This document shows positions 1 to 11,871 of a stretch of 64,000 bases of DNA, in pieces. The stretch lies in contig QANY01004135.1 of NCBI GenBank assembly GCA_003255025.1, positions 992,001 through 1,056,000 on the forward strand, in the 5' to 3' direction. A program made the position numbers and the translations under genes. The notes beneath the pieces were generated by a model. It was not told where the DNA came from. It made no database searches and was given only the letters and a program-made list of their open reading frames with translations. How positions within the stretch are numbered: position 1 is the first letter of the stretch; each line of letters opens with the position of its first letter. The stretch comes from Datisca glomerata (lineage: Eukaryota > Streptophyta > Magnoliopsida > Cucurbitales > Datiscaceae).

Positions 1-118
1 GCATCATAATTGATTCCTATTCATTTCTCATAAATCATTTTTTTTTTTGGAAAAATAAATTGATATCTTTCAAAATATATATTCTTGCCCAATAACATAT
101 TTTACTTCAACCTTATAT

Positions 119-438
119 TGTTAAAGTTTTAAAACCTAATTCAACTCAAAAGTTAACTTCAGAGTTAAGGGTTGTTCTAATCTTATATTCTTAGCCTAAT
201 ACTTTTTTACAGCCGATGTGAGATTAATACCCCCGTCATGTGGAGACCGGTCTTTTACCTGGACCTTGTCACATGGAAAGGCAATACGAACTCTGTCGTA
301 CTTGAGTTGGCTCTGATAACATGTTAAAGTCTTAGAGTCTAACTCAACCCAAAAGCTAACTTGAGAGTTGAATGTCGTTCTAAGCTTATATTTTTTCCCC
401 AATAATTTTACTTGGCTGATGTGAGATTATTTTCTCAA
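119..438 (-). mobile_element. TRIM-like miniature LTR retroelement
   Basis: Two direct repeats of about 108 bp (119-226 and 322-429 or a little beyond) flank a 95-bp centre. On the minus strand each repeat starts near ATCTCACATC and ends AACTTTAACA or similar. Directly after the end of the upstream repeat comes TGTTATCAGAGCC (plus 309-321), close to the methionine-tRNA primer binding site TGGTATCAGAGC. At the other side of the centre is a G-rich tract (GACGGGGGTAT) that could be the polypurine tract. The size, arrangement and lack of coding are those of a TRIM. TATAT lies next to both outer ends, but the surroundings are so AT-rich that this duplication is weak evidence. The 68-codon minus ORF across it is incidental. 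Confidence 0.6.
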
Positions 439-1104
439 TATATATAAACAATTGTCCATTACAAAATATTCCTGTACAAATATTAATAACGTATTTTTTT
501 CATCTCATAGCATGATATTATTTCTTTTATTTTATTTGAATTTTAGGAGGCATTGGAATATGATGACTACTAAAATTTATGGTTGAGTATTTGAATTTGT
601 TACTTCTTTTAATACAAATTTTCTTACATTGGAACATCATATTTTAGCTTTTGTGAGGATTGTTTAGAAAGTTTTTATTTTCAAATAGTTTAGTTGATTT
701 TGGTTATATTTTGCTTCAATTTTGATTTAATTTTCGGAACATTGTTATACTTCTTATCTTTTTGAATCTATGTATTATAATTACTTTGCATGTCTAGTAA
801 CAAAAGGATATACATATATAATGATAGATTATTGATGTGCATCACAACATTGACTAGTCTTTTGAAAAATGGTTTCAAAGTAGTTTCAAAATCAGTTAAA
901 ATTAAAATAAATTTTTTAGTGAACTTATTTTTGGTTCAGTCCATAATTTGACTAATAGAAATTCAAAGAAGATAAAAAAAAATGATCTAATCAAACATGA
1001 CCTAGCTAGTTTCCATACCCAAAAAAAACAATTATTAAATTGATCTATGAACAATTACTTCAAAGTAAATCAATAAATGGGAAACAATTATAGGATTTGT
1101 GCAG
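439..1104. other. Non-coding; upstream intron of the P450 gene
   Basis: AT-rich, no coding stretch recognised on either strand. It ends in TTTGTGCAG, a good splice acceptor directly before the P450 exon, so at least its right part is the preceding intron. No P450 N-terminal exon was found here. Confidence 0.6.
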
Positions 1105-4100
1105 GTTTTTCCCAAGCAAATACAACAGAGAAATAAAGTCAATGAAGATGGAGGTGGAGAAACTTCTAATGGAAATCATAAAAAGCAAGAAGCATTGTGT
1201 AGAAACTGGGAAAAGCAACTCATATGGGAATGATTTATTGGGGATGCTACTTGATGAGATGGAGAAAAATAAAGGAAATAATGGAGGAGTTAGTTTAAAC
1301 ATGCAATTAATAATGGATGAATGTAAGACATTTTTCTTTGCAGGGCATGAAACATCTGCCCTTTTGCTCACTTGGACTATTATGTTACTAGCTAATGATC
1401 ATTGTTGTCAAGAAAAGGTTAGGTCTGAGGTTAACAAGGTCTGCAATGGTGGAATTCCCTCTGTTCATCATCTCTCCAAACTCACCTTGGTAAGTACTAA
1501 TTTGAAGTTGTATATAATTGTTTTGATTACCCTTTGTTTGGAATGCTTAAACTTTTTCAATTTTAATTTTATTTTTTCTTGGGCTTCATGTTATTAGTTG
1601 GAAAGTGTTGGACGGTAAATCATTTTAAATGAAAAACAAGAATTAGTTCATGTTCTTTGTTCGAAAGCATTATTTAAAAAGTGCTCCAATTTGAATAGTG
1701 TTTTAATAATGTTCAACTTTTTTATCATATTGTTTAAACAAAGACTAATTCCATACCGACCAATTAGTTGATCAAGTTTTAAGTGATCAAGTGACGTGAC
1801 CATTTATAGATAACTTTGTTAAATCATTGGTATTTACAAGATATAGACATAATTGTCAATTCATTGCTCTATCTTCTATTTTCTCCTTACATTAAAAACA
1901 ATATTTGATCTTGCTTTATTTCATATTTACAAGCCATTTCACTCGATTTGAAACATTTCAATTACTTTTTTTAGAAATTTAAAATAATTTCTATTTCAAG
2001 TCGAGTCTCAGAAGAAAATAATTTCATTTGGTTTTAGATCATTTTTTTTCCTTCTTAGTTAATCATAGTTACAATAATCCATGCTTTATTTGGGAATGTC
2101 TTTATGGTTAAAATCCATTAGTATACACTTACAAACAATAGTTTTTGAGACGTGCATTGTACGTAAATATAAATTTATCATATATAAATTTATCTTTTTT
2201 CTTAATATGTGCGTGGTTAATTTCATAAATGTATATGAAATTTATCTAATATGTAAATCAATGCATTTTGCTCAATTTGAATTTTAAATTATTCTTTTCT
2301 TTTATCAAATTTGTTTCAAAAAAAATTCTTTCATTCATTATGTATCATTATCATATATTAAGTGTTATATTGTTACAATTAATCATAATTTCCATTTAAA
2401 TATATTAATTAAGTATCTAACTTGAAATAAAAGATAATGTTCATTAATTAATTAATTAAAAATTTAATTTCTATAATATCATTTAATATGAAATGAAACT
2501 TTAATAACTAGTTAAACTGCACGTGCAGTGCACGTGATATGTACGATTTTATTATTTTGATTGTTTCTATACATTATTTGTTCATATAAAAAACTTTGAA
2601 TAAAACACATTTATTAGTGGATAAAATTAGAAAACTATAATTATAAATTTATATTTTTCATAAGTCTTACTCATCAAAATATTTCTAATTAATTTTATTA
2701 TGCTAGAAAAATATCCTCTATAAATTATTTAGTTTGATTTTTTAGTATATTATTTCATTGATCTTATGTAATAAATAAACTAAAAATATTTTACTCTTTT
2801 ATTGATTGATTGAATTTTGTAATATATAATTTAATAACGAAATAATTTAATATGTTCTCATGTCTAAAAATAAATTTCAAATTAGAAAGGATAAAAAAAT
2901 AAAAAGTTTACTCAATAGATACATCATTTAGAGAAATAAGAAAAGAAGAAATACTAACAATTAATGATATACCATTAACAAACTCAATGGGAAATTTTGA
3001 AAAATAAAATAAGAAGTGAACAAAATGGGCTAAAAATAATTCTCTTTCTCATCCTTATATGCTAAAGATAATGTGAGGATAAAGTTGTCCAAATTTATTC
3101 TTTACTCACTTTTATATGTAGTAAGATAAGATAATTAGTTATAGATATAGAGTTTTTTTGTTCCTTTCACTTAATATTTTCATTTTTACTTTAGTCTTTA
3201 ATGCTCATTAGATTAGTATACACATAAAAATTACAATAAAAAATATTAACTAAAGAAATATTTGACCACCTTGAGACTGTATTTGCTTATAATTAGTCTT
3301 TTAAAAATTACATATAAAATGACAATAAAGAAATATTAGGTTAATTTGAGACTTATTTTTTTAAGATTTTAAATTAAAAATGAGGTGAAAATGATTTTTA
3401 AAGATGATAATTTAAACAAAATAGTTGAAAAAAAAACTTTTCTTATTAACAATTGGGATAATAAATACAAAATAGTTAAAAAAATTCATACGAATAATTG
3501 GGATAGTAAATACATTGTAAGGATAATGTAGAAATTATAAAAAAAAAGTTATGAGTAGTAATGTCTAAAAATATTTCTCTAACTTCTACACTTTTTATAT
3601 AGTATAGAATTTTGATAATGTGTCGCGCACATGACTTAAAACCATACTTTTGCATTACTATTTTTCCATATTAGTTTAAAATTACACGTAATGTAAGATA
3701 TCAACTTATAATAATAATTAATATCATTGTGCAACATATCTTTTTAGTTTTTTTCATTCTTAACACACTCAAGCAATATTCTCTTTCGTTTTTTTGCAGT
3801 TGAATATGGTGATAAATGAGTCACTAAGGCTATACCCACCAGCCACGGTACTACCTAGGATGGCCTTTGAAGACATAAAACTAGGAGATTTGAACATACC
3901 CAAAGGGCTATCAATATGGATACCAGTTCTAGCAATTCATCACAGTGAAGAATTATGGGGAAAAGATGCAAATGAATTTAACCCTCAAAGATTTGCAAAT
4001 AGGTCCTCTAATTCTGGAAGATTTATTCCCTTTGCCTCTGGACCTAGAAATTGTATTGGCCAAGCTTTTGCTATAATGGAAGCTAAGATCATATTAGCAA

Positions 4101-4216
4101 TGTTAATCTCGAGGTTTAGCTTCACAATTTCTGACAATTACCGCCATGCCCCTATTGTTGTCCTTACTATTAAGCCTAAGTATGGTGTTCATGTTTATTT
4201 GAAGCCTTTAGACTGA
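1105..4216 (+). CDS. CYP735A: Cytokinin hydroxylase-like P450 (CYP735A family), 3' two exons
   Basis: Two exons are visible: 1105-1489 (after TTTGTGCAG; donor GTAAGT at 1490, phase 0) and 3800-4216 (after TTTTTTGCAG; stop TGA at 4214-4216). The first begins with the last base of a split codon, so earlier exons exist outside the window. Together they encode about 267 residues, roughly the C-terminal half of a ~520-residue P450. Exon 1 reads FFPSKYNREIKSMK..., then the I-helix oxygen-binding motif AGHETS. Exon 2 has the K-helix ESLR, NPQRF of the PERF region and the haem loop FASGPRNCIGQ with the cysteine ligand. The wording matches plant CYP735A enzymes, ER-bound monooxygenases that trans-hydroxylate the isopentenyl side chain of iP-type cytokinin nucleotides to give trans-zeatin types. 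No stop or frameshift is seen; one oddity is DHCCQEK where relatives have a tryptophan before QEK. Another member of the CYP72 clan is the alternative. Confidence 0.85.
1490..3799 (+). other. Last intron of the CYP735A-like gene
   Basis: A 2.3-kb GT-AG phase-0 intron, largely AT-rich filler. From about 2293 to its end it is repeated at 14826-16336. It contains a Helitron (2507-3615). Small ORFs inside it are chance openings. Confidence 0.8.
2507..3615 (-). mobile_element. Non-autonomous Helitron in the P450 intron
   Basis: Read on the minus strand the segment begins TCAAAATTCTATACTATATA (preceded by A) and ends with CTAGT (followed by T). Thirteen bases before the end is a perfect hairpin, CACGTGCA-C-TGCACGTG. 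A 5' TC, 3' CTRR, subterminal hairpin and A|T insertion site are the defining Helitron marks. No Rep/helicase coding is present, so it is non-autonomous. A decayed copy at the matching place in the duplicated intron has lost the hairpin symmetry, which fits one insertion before duplication. Confidence 0.65.
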
Positions 4217-4420
4217 TTAAATATACTGTCTGATCATATTTGTCATAATATAGTTGAGAGTACTGAGATTCGGACGTTTTTTTTTGTAACTAAGATTTGG
4301 TGCTTTTAATACAGTCCCTTTGTTGCAATTTATTTCTGGGTTTTCTTTTCCATTTTTGTTGATGCCTAAGAGAGAGGGGACATGCCATACTTGTATGGAG
4401 CAAATAAATATTTATATATG
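4217..4420 (+). other. 3' flank / untranslated region of the P450 gene
   Basis: AT-rich DNA directly after the stop codon, repeated after the duplicated exon at 16694-16890. T-runs make the poly(A) site uncertain. Confidence 0.5.
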
Positions 4421-4760
4421 CTGGTTGTGGATGTGTTCTTCGATCCTCTAAAGACTTTGTTAAGAGTTTTTTTTCTATTCACAAGGACTATTTTGCTTTA
4501 GAGGTTGAGTTGGCCGTTAATGTCCATGCGATTATAGATGCTTGAACATTTGGTTAGAGACATTTGTGATTGGAGAATGATTCTATTAATTCTTCGTTCC
4601 AAGTCTTATAAGATCATTTGGTTTTAGCGCTCTACTTGAGATAAGTATTTAAATTTACTCCCTCAGATGGACTTTGCTATCACATGTATTTAACGAGATT
4701 GTATAATAGGGTTGTTGATTGTTTAGCGTCCAAAGTCTTAAATATAGTTACTCCCACAAG
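4421..4760 (+). pseudogene. LINE/retroelement RNase H (RVT_3) relic, copy A
   Basis: Translated pieces resemble the RNase H domain at the end of plant non-LTR retrotransposons: AGCGCVLRSS, then EVELAVNVHAIIDA, LENDSI, and YNRVVDCLASKVLN, corresponding to the family's '..EAELLAVIHAI..', 'LESDS' and 'EGNRVADALA' blocks. Stops and frameshifts break it. The duplicated copy at 16896-17240 keeps some residues lost here (for example FGWRHLWLENDSIYLVA). No LINE reverse transcriptase is attached. Confidence 0.55.
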
Positions 4761-5189
4761 ATGGTGGAACTACTCCAATATTTTCTTCTACTTTTATTTT
4801 TTATGATATTTGTAAGATGTCTTCTTTTAATTTATACTGATTTATCTTTCTGTTATCATTTGTTGACTCTATATATTAATAATATGTTAGGTATGATTAG
4901 ATAATGAGACTATTAAAGCAGTGTCGTCCTCTCTCTTTATCTATACTTAATAACTTGAAAGAGTGACATTTTATGAGTTTCAATAGCCTCCTTGTTCTTC
5001 TTCATTATATTTCTCTTTTTAAAATCAGTTCAACAATTTTAGCTTGTTACTCATTAGTATTTTGGTTCATAAAGTTTGTATTTAAATTGAGACTTTCAAA
5101 CAAGTTACATAAGCCAAAATGATGGTTAGCATGACTGGTCTTATTGAGCCTTTATCTCTCCTACGGGTTTATTCTCGATCATCTCCAAA
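4761..5189. other. Non-coding, duplicated at 17241-17695
   Basis: No gene recognised; AT-rich and strongly similar to the matching stretch of copy B. Confidence 0.6.
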
Positions 5190-5653
5190 AAGATGTGACA
5201 CGTGCAGTGGGCCCACCAAGGGCACATTGAAGGAATTGGTGTAGCGTAAGACTGTCTAGACCTTAAGATTTACTAATTAAACAATTCAATCTATGTTAGA
5301 ACACAAAATTATATTTATGATGTGTGAACCTAAAAACAAATATTTTGTGTCACGGTTTGATTCTTGATGCACATGAATCGATGCCTTGATATACGTACCA
5401 AAATCTCAGGGAAATGTTGACCACCTTGCACTGTTGTCATGTCATTCGTGTCATGCCATGTAAGATATATATCGACACATTGGCGATCTTCCTTTATTCT
5501 ATAGACAGTCAACCGTCAATGAGTATGTGGGTACTCAAGAACATATTTCTTTTTTCTCTTCTCAAATTTTTTGCTAGATTATAGATATGTCTCCCTAGGA
5601 TTTCCTCTTCGCTCAACTAATGAGGCCAAAATACTTAAACCTAAGCTGAGAGA
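5190..5653 (-). repeat. LTR fragment of a second copia family
   Basis: On the minus strand this matches, with divergence, the LTR at 33060-33935: the blocks around 'ctgcaccaattcc', 'agggagacatat' and 'tcattagt' occur in the same order. The LTR is interrupted at 5653 by the copia LTR that starts at 5654, and resumes after it at 11872. The matching stretch in copy B lacks roughly 0.3 kb. Confidence 0.5.
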
Positions 5654-6772
5654 TGTTATAATTATATCTATAAAGTAGCATGTAATAGTTTTTTATTAGT
5701 AAATAGTTATTTATTGATATGTATATATTACTAAATTTTATGAATAAATGAAAGTCTTTTTTAATTAAAATATGTTTATAACTTACTTAAGTCTTAGAGC
5801 TGTTGTCAACGAAAGAAGAGTAAAGGCCGAGTGGTCATTCGGATAAACTTTTTTGAAATAGTTCAGAATGTTATTCCAGTCTAAGAATCGACTAGGCAAG
5901 CGAATTCAATTTCGACTATTAGGTTGAATAAAAGGATGTCGGTTTTCGGGCATAGGAGTGTAGACTTTAAATGTTGACCTAGACATGTTATGGAACATGT
6001 TAAATAAACCACACTACTACAAAATGTGGCTTAGATGACGGTGGAAACCCTTATCAAAACCCTTTAATGATGGGAATGCTATTGTTATTTATCAGGCTAT
6101 CATCTAAACTCATATTACCAAAAACCTTTATCAAAAGTTACTGCCAGAACGATTCTGATGATGGAAATTTCCCATCATTTTAGGTGTCGCCTATAATGAC
6201 GGGCAATCCCCGTCATTAAATGGTCATTTTGAAAAAAAAAAACTGTTATGGAAAGCCTAAAATCTGCCTTTTCATGACAACCCTTCATCCCCAGACACTA
6301 TGTATTTGTCCTATTTTTTTGCTTCTCTTTATTAGGAGAAAACTGTAACATTATACTAGAAATTTTATTATGAACATATTATGACAGTAATTTACACAAA
6401 TTCTTCTCATTGAATGATTCAATGAATGGAAGAAATCCATTCACGTACACAACATGGCCCTTTTAGGAAGAAATCCAGGAGCACACACAACTGGATGAGA
6501 ATCTCGAACAATGCACCCGCACCAATTTATTGTACGAGTTGTGCCATTCCCATCTCTAACATCAGTGCCCACAAGCAGATCAATTTCTACCCCCTAGAAT
6601 ATGATTAATATTACAGAATAATTTTCTTTACATCTCTTTCTATTTTAGAGAAGTTGGATGATAACCAAACAACTTTGCATCGCATAATATATTTTCAAGA
6701 CTACTTCAAATCCTAAGAACAAAAAAAACAAAAAAAAATATAAACATGGGAGAGAAAACTGCAATAGGTTAC

Positions 6773-9621
6773 CTGCCAAAAAATAGTCACATTAAGCTTT
6801 CCATCATTATTATTGTGTTTGTCTAATTCCTGGCAAGCGTCTTCAATGTCACAAAAGCATGTAAATTGGTTGTTTATTAATGGCCAGGACCACATCTCCT
6901 TGTTCTAATAGATTATCAGCCTTTGATCCAACAAAACAACTTTGCACTTGTAAAACTTGTCGTCTGATTGGATCTTTCTTTACAAGAGCCTACAATAAAT
7001 CTTAAGAGATAATAAGTTCCACGAACTGTGATTCTGGGAAATCCTAAATATACTTGAATAAGTCGTCTTGGACAACGATTTCAAAAAGTAACGAACAAAC
7101 TCAAGATTAATTAAACAAAATTCATAGAACAGATGCTAAGTAAAGAGAATTTAAAGAATAGTTTGGGATAGTTAAATCTGGAAACTGCAAGAAAAGAAAT
7201 AAAAGAAAGTATTTCCTGATAAACTATTGATAGTCAAGGAAAGAATAAAATGTCATCCAATCTATCAAGTCAAACATAACTTTACAGAAGGAGTAAAAAA
7301 CATGAAACTTGCAATAGTAAATAATTTTATTGCTCTCATATTAAATAACAGCAAAACACCATCATTATTTTGACATGGATGGCGAATATCCATCTTCCCC
7401 ATCCGTATTATCTTATATACTTCTCCAATCAAAACCTAAAATAACTCCATAGGCTGGAAAAAGAAAATGAATTCACTTAAAGGTCATAGAAAATCAAACA
7501 CCAGTATATACCGTACAAAATAAAAAGTAAATGCCAGTATGAAGAAACAAGCACTTGCTAAAAAAGCAAGCCACTAGAAAGATGTGTTACTTGATACCAT
7601 ATACTAATATCTTAAACCAGAAGCCAGAAAAGTCCAATTATATCATTTGAGAACTTAATAGCTGTTGGAAAACTTCTCAAAGTAATGTTCAAAATTTGAA
7701 TATCATGATTAAAAGTTTTGGCATAGGCCTGTAAATAAGTGTGATGTGAACAAAATAACACAATATTTTAGCCATTGTACTACAGATTGATGAGAAGAAT
7801 CCATAATCTAAGGAAATTAAAAATTGGAACTAGTAACGACCACTGTATAATGGATTATTCACACATAAAAGATAAGAAACTAGAAAGACTATGTCGGCTA
7901 AAACTTGCCAATTCAATTATTTTGTAAACATAATTGATTTCTGCATATTTGCTAATACTACTTTAGAAAGACTTAGATGATCCTTCAAGTTCCTCTCGGA
8001 GTCTAGATGCCTTCTTTAATTATAACAAGATTATTAGCTCCATCATGTGGAATTATAACATCATCAGGATGAAATTTCCTTTTGAATTCCCCAACCTATT
8101 AATAAGACCTTCAAGGCACATGAGAAAATGGATAGCTATTAATAAGACCGTCAAGGCACATGAGAAAATGGATGAAACATACAAATTTCTCTCCTTGAAT
8201 GGAAAAGAATGGTTTAACAAGAAAAATCCATACTAGAGGTAAAAAGAATAAAATATATAAGATGAAAGGTATACCTGGATCCAATCATCAGTTGGTCCAA
8301 AACTTCGGGCCTTTGGAAGTAATCTTGGATAAAGTTCAACTTCCAAAATTCTAAGAAGTGGCATCAGCCTTTTGACTCTATTTATCAATAGAGTAAGTCC
8401 ATTTGCACCAGAAATGATTTTGTCAAGGGCTTGGCTAACCGTATATATAGGGATACCTCTTACAAACTGTTGTTTGATATTGATCCTCTTTTTTTTCTAC
8501 TACAACTCAAGAACATAATCTCGACATTTGCCACACAAATGAATATAGATATACCGTGCATTTTCCAACTAATTAATCCACAGGTAGAGAATATATAACT
8601 GAACCAAGGGCACATTCAACTTCAGCCATTAGAATACATTTATGACATTTAACTTCTAAACTTTGTCAACAAAATAATGAGATATAATAAAGTTAAAAAA
8701 ATGAAACTAAATAAAAATGACACAGACACAGCTACTACCATCTTGTATTCCCCATCATTTTTTTGTTCAAATATATTTATCCATTTACTTTGAATGTCAA
8801 TAATAAATGGACAATAAAGGAGAAACAAAAAAGAATTCAAGTAACAATGAAGGAATTCATATTTAGTTATTTTCCAATGAGGTTTAGAACTACTGTAGGT
8901 GTAAAGAACTATTGTCTTCAACAAAGAGTTATATAACTAAACACCCACTACTACCTATCTAATGTATCCATGAAAACAATAGCTTGTCATTAACTCATAA
9001 AATGATGATGAACAAGGGAGTTAAGAACCCAATTGGAAGGAAAATGGAGGTTCTAGACCACACATATCAACTAATTTCACATTTAATACTTTAATCTCAA
9101 CTTAGATTACAAAAACCAAAAAAATATGTTGATAATGAGAATCTCCCTGAAGGAAATATCAGAATCAACAATCATAATAAGATTCGAAAGTTTAGAGATA
9201 TAGACATCAACATTACGTATAAAAATATAATGAGGAAGTTGAGCAAATGCAAACATTCAGCATTGTCATTGCGATAAATAGTATCTGAAGATACTTACTT
9301 AAAACATGTAATACTCAAACACATTTTTAATTCAAACCACCAAAAATAACAATAATAATTATAATAACAATAGAGTTAAGAAGATTAGAGAAACCACAAA
9401 TGGTAATACTATGAAAGTAGACTGAAGATATTAATAACATAAGAACTTTACCAAATTACCTCAAACATTACAAGGGTGGGTTCTATAACACGTTCAACAA
9501 TTGAAGAATTCACGGCCACTGCTACTATTTTTTGCCTTTCAGTTGCTGCACCTTGATAATCTCTTAGTACTGCATTTTGTAAGGTTTTTGAATCCCCAAA
9601 TTTAGTCTCGTGTGTTTTATG
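6773..9621 (-). pseudogene. DEG7: Captured DEG7 (protease Do-like 7) exons in CACTA copy A
   Basis: Minus-strand blocks with splice signals read as parts of the C-terminal half of plant DEG7, a large HtrA/Deg-type serine protease with PDZ domains. In gene order: 9460-9621 (VLRDYQGAAT ... VERVIEPTLVMFE, donor GTAATT), 8275-8466 (FVRGIPIYTVSQALDKII ... LEVELYPRLLPKARSF, donor GTATAC) and 6773-6990 (ALVKKDPIRRQVLQV ... LLEQGDVVLAINK, then a frameshift, ... CDIEDACQELDK; donor GTAACC). The last is PDZ-like. The protease triad is not included. Two further exons kept in copy B were deleted here. A coding-looking block at about 7975-8095, after an acceptor-like TTATTAATAG, is not DEG7 and I do not recognise it. 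Not expected to make a protease. Confidence 0.8.
8098..8173. repeat. 40-bp direct tandem duplication inside the CACTA
   Basis: ATTAATAAGACC(T/G)TCAAGGC... occurs at 8098 and again exactly 40 bp later, with one mismatch. The region is absent from CACTA copy B. Confidence 0.85.
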
Positions 9622-10340
9622 CTGGGAACAGTTCAAAACATTTCCAACAGTAATTAGAATGAGGAAGACTAGGACCTCTGCTTGTTATATGTGCAGCAGA
9701 TTCAATTATGAATATAAATCAATCAACAAGTTCCAAAAAAGGTAAGCAATGAAGTAGTAAAAAGACCCAGGGATAAGGAATTGGTCTTTGTTTCTCAATG
9801 TATCGATGAGGATCTGAAGCAGCGAAATCGGAGGTTTGAAATTTTTAGCAAAAGAAATTAGAGGTTCAAAATTACAAACACCTAAGGATCAGGAATTGGT
9901 CTTCATTTCTCACTATTCTTTTCCAACTGCTGGCCATTTGACCCACTTAGAGCCATCCAGATCGAGCCTAAATCCTACATACAAGAAACAAAGAATCTGA
10001 AACAAATTTCTAAAATATAAGCAAGAAAAACAGAGATAAAGCAAACTTCAAATCTACCTATTAACAAAAGAAATGAACATCACACAACACCAATAGTTCC
10101 AATCAAAGATATCAAAAGGAAATCAGTAAAAAATAAAGACAAATGCCAAAAAATACCTCATTTTGAACGCAGAAAACTGAGATTTGAAACAAAATATAGA
10201 TCTATAACGAGATCATGAACTTATGGTTTGTTGATCTCACCAGTTTTCGCGAGGGGTTGAGCAAGACCAGATCTAAGAAGACGGAGAGAGAAAGAGATGG
10301 AGAGCAACAGAGAGAGACTGAAGGAGCGACGACACTGAGC

Positions 10341-10365
10341 TAGAGAGAGAGAGAGAGAGAGAGAA
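10341..10365. repeat. (GA)n microsatellite in CACTA
   Basis: About 12 GA units within a longer purine-rich stretch (10265-10420); the counterpart in copy B is at 22699-22755. The serine/proline-rich minus ORF across it is a product of the repeat. Confidence 0.9.
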
Positions 10366-11871
10366 GGAGTCGAAGGAGATGGAGTTGAGAGGAGGCTTGA
10401 TGGAGTTGAGGGAGAGAGATTAGGATTATAACATGACATTTTTTCAAATAAAGGTCATATGAGAGTGTAAAAAATAATCTAATAAAAAAAGATTTTGACA
10501 ATTTTAGAATTACCTGTCATAGTAGATGGGTATATTATGAAAAGCTATTTAAAAGCTGTCATATTAGCTAGAACAAAAAAAATGGCTTCAGCTGTTGGGA
10601 CCGTGATTCAATTATGTTGGAATTGCGTGATTCATAGATATGAAATTCATGGTAAGATTACAAAAGCAATAATATCATCTTTTGATTTATTGATGAGTAT
10701 GTGAATAAATAAACTAGGCTTGGTACTCGATGACATGAGTCATTGAATAAGACATGGTGATCTGTATGAGACACTTCACTTATATGTCTTTCTTATTCAT
10801 AGTCAATAAAGGAGTTAAGGAAATAATAACTAGAGGGAAAAAGGTAATTTAACATCCCGCTCTTGTTACAGATATTTATGAAGGGTAGTATTGTAAAATA
10901 TTTTGTAGATCATAAAATATAAATGTTTATTTGGACCAACAAAAACTATAGCGCGCATGAATCAAGAGTTATATCGGCATCAGATCTATAGTGGAGTTGT
11001 ACGATGTCGGGATTAAATATGTCAGGAATTTATAGAGATAAATTGGCTAGGTATTTGAATCTCTTAGCTTTATTAATGTGTGTCCATTCGGTCTCAAGAG
11101 TAACTCATAAGGACATGAATGAGAAATAATGATAGTTTGACCAAAAATGTATTTTGGACCAAGGTACACTTCCCGAGCCTCATATGAGATAGGTGTCATC
11201 ACTAAATTAGTGAAGAGTAAAATTAGTGTTCAAATTAATTATTTTATTATTTTCTAATTTTTGAATTATTATTAAATAAAAGAAATTAATTAGTTAATTG
11301 ATAGGAATCAATTTAATTCATCAATTTATACTGGTGAATCTGGACACAATTTTGGCACTATAAGAGATGTAAAAATCGAACATCGTAGTGCAGGGAGAGA
11401 GAAAAATTTGGCTTTTCATGTAAGGGATTGCATCCTTATCCCTATCGCTAACCATATCCCTATCTGTATTAATAAGAGTAGNAGTAGGAGAAGAGAATTT
11501 TTTTTTATTTTTCTCTTTCAATCGTTGTTTTAAGAGCCCACACTCAATTCCTACAGAAATCATGAAGAGATTTACTTCTAACTTTAACTAGTGGTTATCA
11601 GTGTAATGATCAATTGATAGCTTTACGAATTAAAAACAAAGAACGTGAGATAGAGAATTGGATCCTGCCAAATTATAATTTCTCCACTAATTGAAAATGT
11701 ATAAATTATTTCATTCTTTTTTTGATACGTTTATATGATTATGCATCTTCATTGATAGGTTTTGTGTTAAATTGGATTCAACGTTTGTATGAATTTTATT
11801 TTTTGATATTCCACCCATGAACTAGTCATGGTTCATTAATTTTTCTTCAAAATTTAAAACACGATCCAACA

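Larger units (their letters stand above)
6012..10592. mobile_element. CACTA (En/Spm-type) transposon, copy A, right end deleted
   Basis: It begins with CACTACTACAAAA next to CCA (6009-6011). Subterminal GC-richer units follow (GATGACGG..., ATGACGGGCAATCCCCGTCAT), as typical for CACTA ends. The right terminus present in copy B (23064) is missing: at about 10592 CACTA sequence jumps to LTR sequence, a deletion of about 0.28 kb. No transposase coding is seen, so it is non-autonomous. The interior carries captured host exons on the minus strand. Confidence 0.8.
5654..11871 (+). mobile_element. Solo copia LTR (family 1), split by a CACTA element
   Basis: The LTR begins TGTTATAATTATATCTATAAA and ends ACGATCCAACA, matching the ends (TGTTGGA...TCCAACA) of the intact family-1 LTR at 40120-41979. 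Flanks are AGAGA at 5649-5653 and AGAGA at 11872-11876, a perfect 5-bp target duplication, and the older LTR continues on both sides. That makes it a solo LTR or LTR-only insertion. The LTR itself occupies 5654-6011 and about 10593-11871; the middle is the CACTA element, whose right end is deleted in this copy. An undetermined base sits at 11482. Confidence 0.75.

Noticed and set aside
196..402. 68-codon minus ORF
   Set aside because: Spans the two repeats and centre of the TRIM-like element; not a gene.
1060..1371. 103-codon minus ORF
   Set aside because: Antisense to the well-supported P450 exon; no domain.
2081..2287. 68-codon ORF in the P450 intron
   Set aside because: AT-rich chance ORF, no family resemblance.
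10221..10439. Serine/proline/leucine-rich minus ORF
   Set aside because: Translation of a GA-rich microsatellite in the CACTA element.
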